Made by a program: the position numbers and the translations under genes. From positions 1 to 23,688 of the forward strand of contig URIC01000041.1 of the NCBI GenBank assembly GCA_900547755.1: a DNA stretch of 23,688 nt. The letters are read 5' to 3'. The notes under the pieces are model-generated. The model was not told the origin of the DNA, searched no databases, and worked only from the letters and a program-made list of their open reading frames with translations. This document shows, piece after piece, positions 14,411-23,688 of the stretch (position 1 is its first letter; the number at the start of each line of letters is the position of its first letter). This DNA comes from an uncultured Bacteroidales bacterium. GTDB taxonomy: Bacteria; Bacteroidota; Bacteroidia; Bacteroidales; Muribaculaceae.

Positions 14411-15955
14411 ATGATAGACTTTACTCCCTTGGTACGCGGACGTTTCATCCGCCAGGCCACCAGGATGGACCGCTGGGACATCCCGATGTCGGCCATGCAG
14501 ATACAGGTGGCGCAGTTGCGCCGTCTGCTGCAACGGGCCGCCGATACGGAAATAGGGCGCCGATACGGGTTCGGCAGCCTCTGTCTCCTTTCGGACAGAG
14601 AGCTGCCTGCCGCCTACGCATCAGCCCTCCCGGTAGTGGAATACGAGGATATCCGTTCCTTGGCCGAGCGTATGGTACGTGGCGAGAGGGATGTGCTGTG
14701 GCCCGGAAGATGCCGCTATTTCGCCCAGTCCAGCGGCACCAGCGGGGGTAAGAGCAAATATGTGCCCATCACCGGCGAATCCCTGCGCCACAACCATATC
14801 CCGGGAGCCTCCGATGCCGTGGCCTCATACCTGCGGCTTAATCCGCGCTCGCGTATGTTCTCCGGCAAAGGACTCATACTCGGCGGCTCTTTCGCCAACG
14901 AGATTGCAGAGCCTCTACCACCCGGGGTGAAGGTGGGTGACCTGAGCGCGACCCTCATCTACAAGACCCCGGCACTCGCTGACTTTTTCAGAATTCCCTC
15001 CCGCAAAACAGCCCTGATGGCCGACTGGGAGAAAAAGCTCCCGGCTATAATTGAAGCCGCCTCAAAAGCCGACGTCACCAATCTAAGCGGCGTCCCCTCC
15101 TGGTTCCTGGTGCTTCTGCGCCGTATGATGGCCCAAAAAGGCGTGGACTCCCTACACGACATCTGGCCCGACCTGGAAGTATTCTTCCACGGAGGAATCT
15201 CCTTCAAGCCGTACCGAGACCAGTATAAGGAATTCACAGACCCGCAGAAGATGCACTTCCTGGAGACATACAACGCATCCGAAGGATTCTTTGCCGTGCA
15301 GCGAGACTTCGCGGACCCGGCAATGCAGCTGCTTCTGGACCGTGGCGTCTACTACGAGTTCGCGCCATCGGGCAGCGACTCCCTGTTCGGGGAACCCGTG
15401 CCCCTCGAGGCGGTAGAAAAAGGGCGCACCTACGCATTGATTATCACCGCTTGCAACGGACTGTGGCGATACTCGCTGGGCGACACCGTGCGTATACACG
15501 CCGACGGTCTGGGACGAATCACCATAGCCGGGCGGACCAAGAGTTTCATCAACGCTTTCGGAGAGGAACTTATGGAGCATAACGCCGACGCGGCCATGCA
15601 GGAGGCCTGCAGAATCACCGGAGCCGCCCCTGCCGATTATTCCGCCGGCCCCGTATATGCCGCCGACGGGAAACGTGGCCGACACCGTTGGCTCGTGGAG
15701 TGGACCAAAGCGCCTGCCGATATGGAAGAGTTTGCGGAAATCTTAGACCGCGAGCTGCAGCGGGTAAATTCGGACTACCAGGCCAAACGTGCCGGAGGCA
15801 TATTCCTGGACCGCCTGGAGCTGCTGACTGCCCCCGCCGGCCTATTTGACCGCTGGTTGGCAACCCACGGCACCGGCAAATTAGGCGGTCAGCGTAAAGT
15901 GCCCCGCCTTTCTCCCACCCCCGACCTCATGAATTCCCTGCTCCAACTGCTGTAA
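14411..15955 (+). CDS. GH3-family acyl-adenylating protein
   Basis: This 514-aa cytoplasmic protein is related to the plant GH3 auxin-amido synthetases of the ANL superfamily. The ATP-binding signature SSGTSGGKSKYVP is at about residues 107-119. A second motif, YNASEGFFAV, and YSLGDTVRI follow, and a C-terminal lobe contains AGRTKSFINAFGEELMEHN. The family activates a carboxylate with ATP and joins it to an amine. The substrate of bacterial members is generally unknown. A short gap from the phosphatase-like gene and no clear promoter suggest it is the last gene of the thi transcript. It is convergent with recA. Confidence 0.88.
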   Translation: MIDFTPLVRGRFIRQATRMDRWDIPMSAMQIQVAQLRRLLQRAADTEIGRRYGFGSLCLLSDRELPAAYASALPVVEYEDIRSLAERMVRGERDVLWPGRCRYFAQSSGTSGGKSKYVPITGESLRHNHIPGASDAVASYLRLNPRSRMFSGKGLILGGSFANEIAEPLPPGVKVGDLSATLIYKTPALADFFRIPSRKTALMADWEKKLPAIIEAASKADVTNLSGVPSWFLVLLRRMMAQKGVDSLHDIWPDLEVFFHGGISFKPYRDQYKEFTDPQKMHFLETYNASEGFFAVQRDFADPAMQLLLDRGVYYEFAPSGSDSLFGEPVPLEAVEKGRTYALIITACNGLWRYSLGDTVRIHADGLGRITIAGRTKSFINAFGEELMEHNADAAMQEACRITGAAPADYSAGPVYAADGKRGRHRWLVEWTKAPADMEEFAEILDRELQRVNSDYQAKRAGGIFLDRLELLTAPAGLFDRWLATHGTGKLGGQRKVPRLSPTPDLMNSLLQLL

Positions 15956-15988
15956 CCGCAAAATATATCCGGACTATTCGCAGTTACC

Positions 15989-16027
15989 GACATTCCTACA
16001 AAGATTGAATCTACTCTACAGGAATGT
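15989..16027 (+). terminator. weak hairpin after the GH3 gene
   Basis: GACATTCCT (15989-15997) and AGGAATGTC (16019-16027) pair over 9 bp with a 21-nt loop and are followed by the T-rich ATTATATTTT. It could end the long + strand transcript. The loop is large, so the call is tentative. The right arm overlaps the stop of the small - strand frame. Confidence 0.4.
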
Positions 16028-16288
16028 CATTATATTTTCGCCTAAAACAATCACCGATAAAAACAGCACTGTATTGCTACACTTTTTTATCATCTTTTTT
16101 CTAAATAGCCAATAAATAATATAAGCATATACGGTATCAGTAATCAATACAAAAACCTTTATTGCCAATGACAGTTTTTGGACATCCGAACAAAAAACCA
16201 CCATCACAGCCGTAGCTATTATAAGAAAGTAAAAGATATAAATAATATATTTAAATCCGGGTATATTTGCATCTCGTAAACTATTCAT
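16016..16288 (-). CDS. possible small membrane protein
   Basis: This 90-aa frame predicts three hydrophobic segments: about residues 11-33 (YIIYIFYFLIIATAVMVVF), 39-62 (AIKVFVLITDTVYAYIIYWL) and 72-90. A Lys/Arg-rich turn (FRKKMIKK) lies between the second and third. I recognise no family. It is AT-rich, unlike the genes on both sides, and no convincing promoter was found. AT-rich DNA tends to encode hydrophobic residues by chance, so this may be a recently acquired gene or a spurious frame. Confidence 0.4.
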   Translation of the reverse strand: MNSLRDANIPGFKYIIYIFYFLIIATAVMVVFCSDVQKLSLAIKVFVLITDTVYAYIIYWLFRKKMIKKCSNTVLFLSVIVLGENIMTFL

Positions 16289-16562
16289 CTCAACTGTTAT
16301 TTAATTAATGATTCATATTAAGACAAGCAGTAATCATCACAATTTACATAACAAATAACATGGGAAAAGGTTAAATTTAAACTATTGCTGTCCGGTAAAT
16401 GTGTTTAACTGGCTATTCTGAGTGATTTTATATGAGTTAGCCAAATCGTTTTGTGTTTTTGATGTCTTACACTTTGTAAAATTGAGTCAACATGAAATGC
16501 GACCGATACTAATGACACCAACACGCACTCTAATGCGTTTATCTGACTAACCGGTAATATTA
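16289..16562. other. AT-rich intergenic stretch without a recognised gene
   Basis: No frame longer than a few codons looks real on either strand. The stretch holds a perfect 12-bp palindrome, GGTAATATTACC (16553-16564), of unknown meaning. Together with the small membrane frame it forms an AT-rich island between the convergent GH3 and recA genes. Confidence 0.5.
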
Positions 16563-16606
16563 CCAAAAGAAGAAGCGGCAACTTTTTCCAGCTGCCGCTT
16601 CTTCTT
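16563..16606 (-). terminator. intrinsic terminator of recA
   Basis: 14-bp arms (16567-16580 and 16593-16606, core AAGCGGCA/TGCCGCTT) enclose a 12-nt loop. Read on the - strand the stem is followed by TTTTGG, a short U-run. It lies 48 nt beyond the recA stop. Confidence 0.8.
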
Positions 16607-16653
16607 ATTATGTGACTGTATTATTCTGAAATTGCGTTCTTAGAAACAATTTT

Positions 16654-17826
16654 TCAGAACGGAGGCTCGTCGAGTTCCAGTTCATCCTCGGCGGAATCTG
16701 AGTCTTCCGCCATTGCCTCATCCACAGGTTCCGGCATGTCACTTTCCTCTCCCTCCTCTTGGGAGACCGCAGCCTTGGAGCGTACTATGTGTGTGGATTC
16801 AAGCGCCTCCGTTATCTTCTCCTTGATTTCCTCGAAAAGTTCCGGATTTTCGCTTAAGTATACCTTAACGGCATCGCGCCCCTGACCTATCTTGCGTCCG
16901 TCGTAGCTGAACCAGGCACCGCTCTTCTTGACGATTCCCAATTCCACGCCCAGGTCCACGACTTCTCCTTCCTGAGAAATACCTTCGCCGAACATAATGT
17001 CGAAAATGGCGGAACGGAACGGAGGCGCCACCTTGTTCTTGATTACCTTTACGCGGACTGTGCGCCCCACCACCTCGTTGTTCTTCTTGAGTGTGACGGT
17101 CGGACGGATGTCCAGACGCACGGATGCAAAGAACTTTAGCGCGTTACCGCCGGTAGTGGTTTCGGGACTTCCGAAAATGATGCCAATCTTGTCTCGCAGC
17201 TGATTGATGAAGATACAGGTGGTGCGGGTACGGGAGACACATCCGGTTAGCTTACGCATGGCCTGGCTCATAAGACGTGCCTGCAGACCCATGTTCTTGT
17301 CGCCCATCTCACCCTCTATCTCGGCCTTGGGGGTAAGGGCCGCCACAGAGTCTATTACAATTATATCTATGGCGCCGGAGTTGATGAGCTGCTCGGCAAT
17401 CTCCAGAGCCTGCTCGCCGTTGTCCGGCTGAGAAATCAGCATATTGTTGGTGTCCACCCCTAAGTTCTCGGCGTAAAAACGGTCGAAGGCATGCTCGGCG
17501 TCTATCAGGGCGGCTATGCCTCCCTGCTTCTGGGCCTCCGCAATGGCGTGAAGCGCCAAAGTGGTCTTACCGGAAGACTCCGGACCGAAAATCTCGACTA
17601 TTCTTCCACGGGGGAATCCACCCACTCCCAAGGCATTGTCAAGTCCTATGGACCCTGTGGAAATCACCTCCACATCCTCCACGGCGTTGTCACCCAGGCG
17701 CATGATGGAACCCTGCCCGAAATCCTTCTGTATGTGGCCCATGGCGGCCTCAATGGCATTCAGCTTCTCGGAACGCTCGTTGATGCGCGAACCCTGTGAA
17801 GATGATGCTGTTTTTTTCTTTGCCAT
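16654..17826 (-). CDS. recA: recombinase A
   Basis: RecA forms filaments on single-stranded DNA, drives strand exchange and triggers the SOS response. This 390-aa protein has Walker A GPESSGKTT at 81-89, the L1/L2 region (MGLQARLMSQAMRKLTG, FGSPETTTGGNALKFFASVR) and a long acidic C-terminus rich in Glu, Asp and Ser. That tail is longer than in E. coli RecA (about 350 aa). No LexA-type box was recognised upstream. The gene has its own terminator and probably its own promoter. Confidence 0.98.
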   Translation of the reverse strand: MAKKKTASSSQGSRINERSEKLNAIEAAMGHIQKDFGQGSIMRLGDNAVEDVEVISTGSIGLDNALGVGGFPRGRIVEIFGPESSGKTTLALHAIAEAQKQGGIAALIDAEHAFDRFYAENLGVDTNNMLISQPDNGEQALEIAEQLINSGAIDIIVIDSVAALTPKAEIEGEMGDKNMGLQARLMSQAMRKLTGCVSRTRTTCIFINQLRDKIGIIFGSPETTTGGNALKFFASVRLDIRPTVTLKKNNEVVGRTVRVKVIKNKVAPPFRSAIFDIMFGEGISQEGEVVDLGVELGIVKKSGAWFSYDGRKIGQGRDAVKVYLSENPELFEEIKEKITEALESTHIVRSKAAVSQEEGEESDMPEPVDEAMAEDSDSAEDELELDEPPF

Positions 17827-17890
17827 AATATGTATTCTGTTTTTGTTTTTTACTTATTCGGAGTGAGAGGCGCGTCCCTCAATCACACTG

Positions 17891-17898
17891 CAAAGTTA
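17891..17898 (-). promoter_or_regulatory. candidate recA -7 box
   Basis: On the - strand the sequence reads TAACTTTG, a match to TAnnTTTG. No good TTTG is seen at the expected -33 distance. The predicted start near 17884 gives a leader of about 58 nt. Confidence 0.4.
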
Positions 17899-17943
17899 AC
17901 GCCCCGGATATGCCGGAAGTATGCACACCTGCGTTAACAATCA

Positions 17944-19320
17944 TTAAATGGACGCTCCGCTGCCCAATAGTTCCAGACATATCTTGGAGATATACACATA
18001 GATTACCAGGCCCACAATATCGTTGGAAATCTGAATGAACGGGCCGGTAGCGAGTGCCGGATTGATATGCAGCTTCTCCAAAGTGAGGGGAACAAGGGTG
18101 CCCAACAACGTGGCGAACATCACCACCACGAATAGACTTATAGCCACAGACAGGGTCACAGCCAGGTCATGCGGCATCATTATCAGGTTATAAATAAGGA
18201 TTACAGTGGCTATAATCACGGCATTGGTGAGGCCGATGAGCATCTCCTTGCCTATCTGCTTGCCGAACTCCTTGATTTCCAGCGAACCATTGGCCAGACC
18301 CTGCACCACGATAGCGCTGGCCTGCACACCCACGTTACCGCCGGTACCGCCGATTATGGGGATAAAGAGCGCCAGGGCCGTGACGGCGGCTATCTGTTCC
18401 TGGAAACCTGCCAGAATCAATGAGGCGAAGATTCCGGATACAATGCCTATGAGCAGCCAGGGAATACGGGCCTTGGTCTGAGAAAAGACGCTGTCGTCGG
18501 CATCCACATCCGATGACAGACCGGATGCCAGCTGGTAGTCGCGCTCGCTCTGTTCGCGCACCTCGTCCATCACGTCGTCCACGGTTATCTGGCCCACCAG
18601 TCGCCCTATGGTGTCTACCACAGGCATGGCCACGAGGTCATACTTCTCGAAGTCCAGGGCCACCTCGTCGATGGCAGTGTCGGTGGTCACGCTGCGCGGG
18701 TCTACATCCATGACCCGTTTTATCTTCGAGACCGAAGGGTCGGTAATCATTTTCTTCAGGGGAAGTATTCCGGTGAGACGCTGGTCGTCATCCACCACAT
18801 AGATGTTGAACACATCGTCCATTTCCTCCGCCTGGGCACGCATCTCCTTTATGCACTCGGGCATAGACAGATTCTCGTTCACCACAATCATCTCCGTACC
18901 CATAAGGCCACCGGCCGTGTCCTCGTCATACTGCAACAGGTCCACGATATTGCCGGCCTGCTCCATGTCGTCTATGTGGGCTATGACCTCGTCCCGGTCC
19001 TCCTTGTCCAACTCCTGGATAAGGTCTACGGCATCGTCGGTGTCCAGCAGGTCGATGAAGTGGCCTATCTCCTCGGGGTCATACCCTTCCAGGAGACGCT
19101 TGCGGTCCTCCTCATCAAGCTCCATGAGGACATCCGCCTTCTTCTCATTGCCGTCAATCAGGTTAAAGAGCCATTCGGCCTGGCGCAAGTTCAGCTCGCC
19201 GAAGAGTTCGGCGATGTCGGCAGGGTGCAGCTCATTTATCTCACGGCGTGCCACCGGAGTGTCACCGTTCTCTATAGCCTGCTGTATAAGCTCTATGTCC
19301 AGGTCTTCGAGGTCCTTCAT
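17944..19320 (-). CDS. mgtE: magnesium transporter MgtE
   Basis: MgtE is a gated Mg2+ channel of the inner membrane. The 458-aa protein has the full layout: an acidic helical N-domain (about 1-130), a CBS pair (about 135-255), a plug helix, and five membrane segments from residue 286, with the family motif GGTGGNVGVQASA at about 324-336. The many Asp/Glu residues in the N and CBS parts are the Mg2+ sensors that close the pore. It stands between pgi and recA on the same strand, 117 nt ahead of recA. Confidence 0.95.
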   Translation of the reverse strand: MKDLEDLDIELIQQAIENGDTPVARREINELHPADIAELFGELNLRQAEWLFNLIDGNEKKADVLMELDEEDRKRLLEGYDPEEIGHFIDLLDTDDAVDLIQELDKEDRDEVIAHIDDMEQAGNIVDLLQYDEDTAGGLMGTEMIVVNENLSMPECIKEMRAQAEEMDDVFNIYVVDDDQRLTGILPLKKMITDPSVSKIKRVMDVDPRSVTTDTAIDEVALDFEKYDLVAMPVVDTIGRLVGQITVDDVMDEVREQSERDYQLASGLSSDVDADDSVFSQTKARIPWLLIGIVSGIFASLILAGFQEQIAAVTALALFIPIIGGTGGNVGVQASAIVVQGLANGSLEIKEFGKQIGKEMLIGLTNAVIIATVILIYNLIMMPHDLAVTLSVAISLFVVVMFATLLGTLVPLTLEKLHINPALATGPFIQISNDIVGLVIYVYISKICLELLGSGASI

Positions 19321-19340
19321 CCTTCTGCGGTTGCGGACTA

Positions 19341-19370
19341 CAAATTTAACGAAAAATCCGCATCCCCAAA
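19341..19370 (-). promoter_or_regulatory. candidate mgtE promoter
   Basis: On the - strand TTTG (19370-19367), 18 nt, then TAAATTTG (19348-19341) fits the Bacteroidota promoter, with a spacer one base shorter than usual. It lies about 20 nt before the mgtE ATG, so the leader would be very short. Confidence 0.5.
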
Positions 19371-19412
19371 AGAATTTCCCATATTTTATATGTCAACTTC
19401 CCCCGTTATCGC

Positions 19413-19453
19413 AAAAAAGGAGCTGAACCAAAATAAGGATTTGGTTCAGCTCC
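19413..19453 (-). terminator. intrinsic terminator of the lysS-gpsA-pgi unit
   Basis: Perfect 14-bp arms (19419-19432 and 19440-19453, core GGAGCTGAACC/GGTTCAGCTCC) enclose a 7-nt loop. On the - strand six T follow the stem. It lies 20 nt after the pgi stop. Confidence 0.92.
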
Positions 19454-19473
19454 CTGTACTCGGAAATATTCTG

Positions 19474-20811
<1,338 letters not shown>

Positions 20812-20902
20812 AATCTATGGTTATATATCTATTACTTCTAATAAGTAACGAGAGCATGCCTGAAATGGTTCATGCCCGGAACCTATTCGCTTTTAAACGG
20901 CT

Positions 20903-21898
20903 CTAAATGAAAGTGGGGGCCACGGATTCGATGGCGCGGCCAGGCGTCTCTCCCTCGTAGAGGATGCGGTATACGCTCTCGGCTATGGGCATATCCACGC
21001 CCAGCGCACTGTTTATCTCGTGGATGCACTTGGCGCCGTAATAACCTTCGGCCACCATCTCCATCTCCATCATAGCGGCTTTTACGGAATAGCCTTTGCC
21101 AATCATGGAGCCGAAGTTGTGGTTACGGGAGAAACGCGAATAGGCAGTGACAAGCAGGTCTCCTAAGTATGCGGAGTCGGCCACGTCGCGCGGCATGGGG
21201 TCAGCCTTGTCTATGAAGCGTCTCATCTCCCTGAGGGCGTTGGATATGGTCATGGCCAGGAAATTGTCTCCCATCTTCATGCCGTGGATTATTCCGGATG
21301 CTATGGCGTAGACATTCTTGAGCACGGCACCGTACTCTATACCGTCCACATCACTGCTGATGACCGTGCGCAGGGAGGGGCCGGCCAGGAACGAGGCTAT
21401 CTCGCGGGCCTTCAGTAAATCATGACACCCTATGGTCAGATAGCTGAGTCGCGACAGGGCCACCTCTTCGGCATGGCACGGACCGCCTATAACAGCCATA
21501 TTCTCGTCACGGCATCCGTAACGCTCCATCATGTAAGAGGTCACAATCTTGTGCTCGTCCGGCACAATTCCTTTCACGGCAGAGACCAGAATCTTGTCGG
21601 CCAAAGAGACGGAAATCTTGTCAAGATGAGACTTCAGGTAAGGACTCGGAACCGCCAGCACAAGCACATCGGCAATGCTGCACACCTCGTTGATGTCCGA
21701 GCTGAATATAATACGCTCCGTGTCAAACTGCACGTCACTCAGATATACCGGGTTGTGACCATGTTTCCTGAACTCGGCTATGCGGTCGTCGCGACGCATA
21801 TACCAATGTATATGGCCTACATTACGCAGCAACAGCTTCGCCAGGGCCGTGGCCCATGAGCCGCCTCCCAGGACGGCCACCTCCTTGATTCCGTTCAT
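20903..21898 (-). CDS. gpsA: glycerol-3-phosphate dehydrogenase [NAD(P)+]
   Basis: GpsA reduces dihydroxyacetone phosphate to sn-glycerol 3-phosphate for phospholipid synthesis. The 331-aa protein has the dinucleotide-binding motif AVLGGGSWATALAKLL at residues 8-23, AVPSPYL, VSAVKGI with the catalytic-type lysine, GGPCHAEE, and KNVYAIASGI. It starts 23 nt after lysS, and the tight spacing suggests one transcript. Confidence 0.97.
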   Translation of the reverse strand: MNGIKEVAVLGGGSWATALAKLLLRNVGHIHWYMRRDDRIAEFRKHGHNPVYLSDVQFDTERIIFSSDINEVCSIADVLVLAVPSPYLKSHLDKISVSLADKILVSAVKGIVPDEHKIVTSYMMERYGCRDENMAVIGGPCHAEEVALSRLSYLTIGCHDLLKAREIASFLAGPSLRTVISSDVDGIEYGAVLKNVYAIASGIIHGMKMGDNFLAMTISNALREMRRFIDKADPMPRDVADSAYLGDLLVTAYSRFSRNHNFGSMIGKGYSVKAAMMEMEMVAEGYYGAKCIHEINSALGVDMPIAESVYRILYEGETPGRAIESVAPTFI

Positions 21899-21921
21899 CT
21901 GTCTATGGGGATTTCAGATTT

Positions 21922-23469
21922 TTATTCTGCTTCTGTCTCACCCTCTTTGTCGGCGGGAGCGGCCTTCGCCTGCGGGCGCATCTGGGGGAAGAGCAGCACC
22001 TCCTGGATAGTGGTCTGGCCGGTAAGAAGCATGGCCAGACGGTCCATGCCGATACCCATACCCGAAGTGGGGGGCATACCGTACTCCAGGGCGCGGATAA
22101 AGTCATGGTCGATAATCATGGCCTCGTCGTCACCCTTGTCAGCCAGACGCATCTGCTCCACAAAGCGCTCGTACTGGTCTATGGGGTCGTTCAGCTCGGA
22201 GTAGGCGTTGGCCAGCTCCTTGCCGCCCACCATAAGCTCGAAACGCTCGGTAAGCTCATCATTGTCCCTGTGGCGCTTGGTGAGCGGAGACATTTCTATG
22301 GGATAGTCAATGATAAAGGTAGGCTGGATATATGTGCCCTCGCACTTCTCGCCGAACATCTCGTCGATAATCTTGCCCTTGCCCATGGCCGGGTCTATCT
22401 CAATGCCCATATCCTTGGCGGCGGCGCGGAGTTCCTCCTCGCTCTTGCCCTCTATGTCATAGCCCGTATGGTTCAGAATAGCCTGCCGCATCGTGATGCG
22501 CGGATAGGGGGCCTTGAAGTCTATATCGTGTTCGCCATACCGTACGGCTGTCTTGCCGTTCACGTCCATGGCTATCTTCTCAAGCATGGTCTCGGTCATC
22601 TCCATCATCCAGCGGTAATCCTTGTAGGGAACATAAATCTCCATACAGGTGAACTCAGGGTTATGGGTGCGGTCCATACCCTCGTTGCGGAAGTTGCGGG
22701 AGAACTCGTACACTCCCTCGAAACCTCCCACTATCAGGCGCTTCAGGTACAGCTCGTTGGCTATACGCAGATAAAGGTCTATGTCCAGTGAGTTGTGGTG
22801 GGTAATGAAGGGGCGTGCGGCAGCTCCGCCGGGTATGCTCTGAAGCACCGGTGTGTCCACCTCCATGTAACCGCGCTCGTTGAAGAATGAGCGCATAGAC
22901 TGAAACATGGCCGTGCGCTTGCGGAATATTTCCTGCACACCGGGATTCACAATCAGGTCGACATAACGCTGACGATAGCGCAACTCGGGGTCGGTGAAAG
23001 CATCGTAAGCCACACCGTCCTTCATCTTCACGATAGGCAGCGGACGCAGACTCTTGCTCAACATGGTCAGTTTCTCGGCATGCACGGAAATCTCGCCCGT
23101 CTTGGTGCGGAACACATAACCCTCCACACCGATTATGTCGCCTATGTCAAGGAGTTTTTTGAACACGACGTTGTACATATCCTTGTCCTCGCCGGGGCAA
23201 ATCTCGTCGCGGCTCACATACACCTGTATGCGGCCCGTGGAATCCAACAGCTCCATAAAGGAAGCCTTTCCCATGATACGGCGGCTCATGACACGTCCGG
23301 CCACATGTACGCGGCGCGGCTCAGTCTCATCGTCCTTGAAATTATCCTTGATTTCGGCGGCATGTCCATCCACAGGATATAGGGCTGCCGGATACGGATC
23401 AATGCCACGTTCACGTAACGCGGCCAGTGAGTTACGTCTAACTATCTGCTGTTCGCTAAGCTCTTCCAT
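21922..23469 (-). CDS. lysS: lysyl-tRNA synthetase (class II)
   Basis: LysS charges tRNA-Lys. The 515-aa protein has an N-terminal OB-fold anticodon-binding domain (about 50-150, RVHVAGRVMSRRIMGKASF) and a class II core. Motif 2 lies near FSRNFRNEGMDRTHNPEFT, and motif 3 is GMGIGMDRLAMLLT. The short Lys/Glu/Ala-rich C-terminal tail is unremarkable. It is the first gene of a unit with gpsA and pgi, a neighbourhood common in Bacteroidales. Confidence 0.98.
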   Translation of the reverse strand: MEELSEQQIVRRNSLAALRERGIDPYPAALYPVDGHAAEIKDNFKDDETEPRRVHVAGRVMSRRIMGKASFMELLDSTGRIQVYVSRDEICPGEDKDMYNVVFKKLLDIGDIIGVEGYVFRTKTGEISVHAEKLTMLSKSLRPLPIVKMKDGVAYDAFTDPELRYRQRYVDLIVNPGVQEIFRKRTAMFQSMRSFFNERGYMEVDTPVLQSIPGGAAARPFITHHNSLDIDLYLRIANELYLKRLIVGGFEGVYEFSRNFRNEGMDRTHNPEFTCMEIYVPYKDYRWMMEMTETMLEKIAMDVNGKTAVRYGEHDIDFKAPYPRITMRQAILNHTGYDIEGKSEEELRAAAKDMGIEIDPAMGKGKIIDEMFGEKCEGTYIQPTFIIDYPIEMSPLTKRHRDNDELTERFELMVGGKELANAYSELNDPIDQYERFVEQMRLADKGDDEAMIIDHDFIRALEYGMPPTSGMGIGMDRLAMLLTGQTTIQEVLLFPQMRPQAKAAPADKEGETEAE

Positions 23470-23539
23470 ATATTAGTATTCTTTCGTTTCGGATTATCCA
23501 AGGACTCACAGAGTCTGAATGCAAATCCCTATTATTTCG

Positions 23540-23572
23540 CAAAATTAATAAAAAAAAACGACATAAGCCAAC
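23540..23572 (-). promoter_or_regulatory. candidate lysS promoter
   Basis: On the - strand GTTG (23572-23569), 21 nt, then TAATTTTG (23547-23540) resembles the promoter suggested for the gene at 433. The start would be near 23533, giving a leader of about 64 nt. Confidence 0.45.
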
Positions 23573-23632
23573 ACCTCTCGCCGTTGTCCCGACAGCTCTT
23601 GAAAACCGATATGACAAAGAGCCATGTGTATA

Positions 23633-23666
23633 CAAAAAAGACGGGGCAGCTGGCGCTGTCCCGTCT
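23633..23666 (-). terminator. terminator of a leftward gene beyond the window
   Basis: Arms 23639-23650 (AGACGGGGCAGC) and 23655-23666 (GCTGTCCCGTCT) pair over 12 positions with one G-U and a 4-nt loop, TGGC. On the - strand the stem is followed by six T after one C-type position. The gene it serves ends at or beyond the right edge of the window. Confidence 0.75.
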
Positions 23667-23688
23667 CCGTAAGGCGGCGATTACCTAC

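Noticed and set aside
16262..16269. TATATTTG on the + strand, resembling a -7 box
   Set aside because: No -33 box at the right distance and no + strand gene follows. It lies in AT-rich DNA inside the small - strand frame.
16382..16410. TGTCCGGTAAA with flanks resembling an insertion-sequence end
   Set aside because: No matching inverted end and no transposase fragment were found nearby, so an insertion remnant cannot be supported.
16553..16564. 12-bp palindrome GGTAATATTACC next to the recA terminator
   Set aside because: Short palindromes are expected by chance in AT-rich DNA, and nothing around it suggests a promoter or regulator site.

Overview
The window looks like chromosome of a Bacteroidales bacterium, possibly a GC-rich gut Muribaculaceae/Bacteroidaceae relative. 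The genus is my inference. The evidence is the repeated Bacteroidota-type promoter (TTTG, then 19-21 nt, then TAnnTTTG), the near absence of Shine-Dalgarno sites, the lysS-gpsA-pgi order, a ThiH-type thiamine pathway, and a secreted protein with a sorting-domain-like C-terminus.

Left part (1-4865, + strand): an AT-rich leader, a secreted multidomain protein (433-1920) with a strong terminator, then a two-gene envelope operon. That operon is a WG-repeat/YARHG lipoprotein (2074-4011) coupled by an ATGA overlap to an M15-type (VanY-like) metallopeptidase (4008-4865). A perfect 15-bp inverted repeat sits in the spacer of the operon's promoter.

Insertion (about 4644-6494): an AT-rich block carrying an intact RhuM-family gene lies between two 250-bp direct repeats that differ at only two bases. 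Each repeat holds the last third of the M15 peptidase domain plus the gene's 3' flank. The left copy completes the working peptidase gene. The right copy is a headless remnant, but it is still joined to the thiamine promoter. The structure is what a circle-type (Campbell-like) integration that regenerates the target gene's 3' end would leave. The rhuM gene has its own promoter, and a 24-bp palindrome lies just before its start. This is the most unusual part of the window.

Thiamine operon (6515-12762, + strand): a textbook promoter, a TPP riboswitch, an apparent RBS-masking hairpin, then thiD-thiS-(tenI-like::thiE fusion)-thiG-thiC-thiH with several overlapping junctions. Together these make HMP-PP (ThiC, ThiD), the thiazole (ThiS, ThiG, ThiH, probably the TenI-like domain) and thiamine phosphate (ThiE). 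No thiF is present in the window. Two further genes follow at short spacing and may be co-transcribed: a secreted alkaline-phosphatase-fold protein that seems to lack most metal ligands, and a GH3-family adenylating enzyme.

Right part (15956-23688, mostly - strand): an AT-rich island with a possible 90-aa membrane protein separates the convergent GH3 and recA genes. Then, reading leftward, come lysS, gpsA and pgi (one probable operon with a strong terminator), mgtE, and recA with its own terminator. These are ordinary housekeeping genes. The last bases hold a terminator for a leftward gene outside the window.
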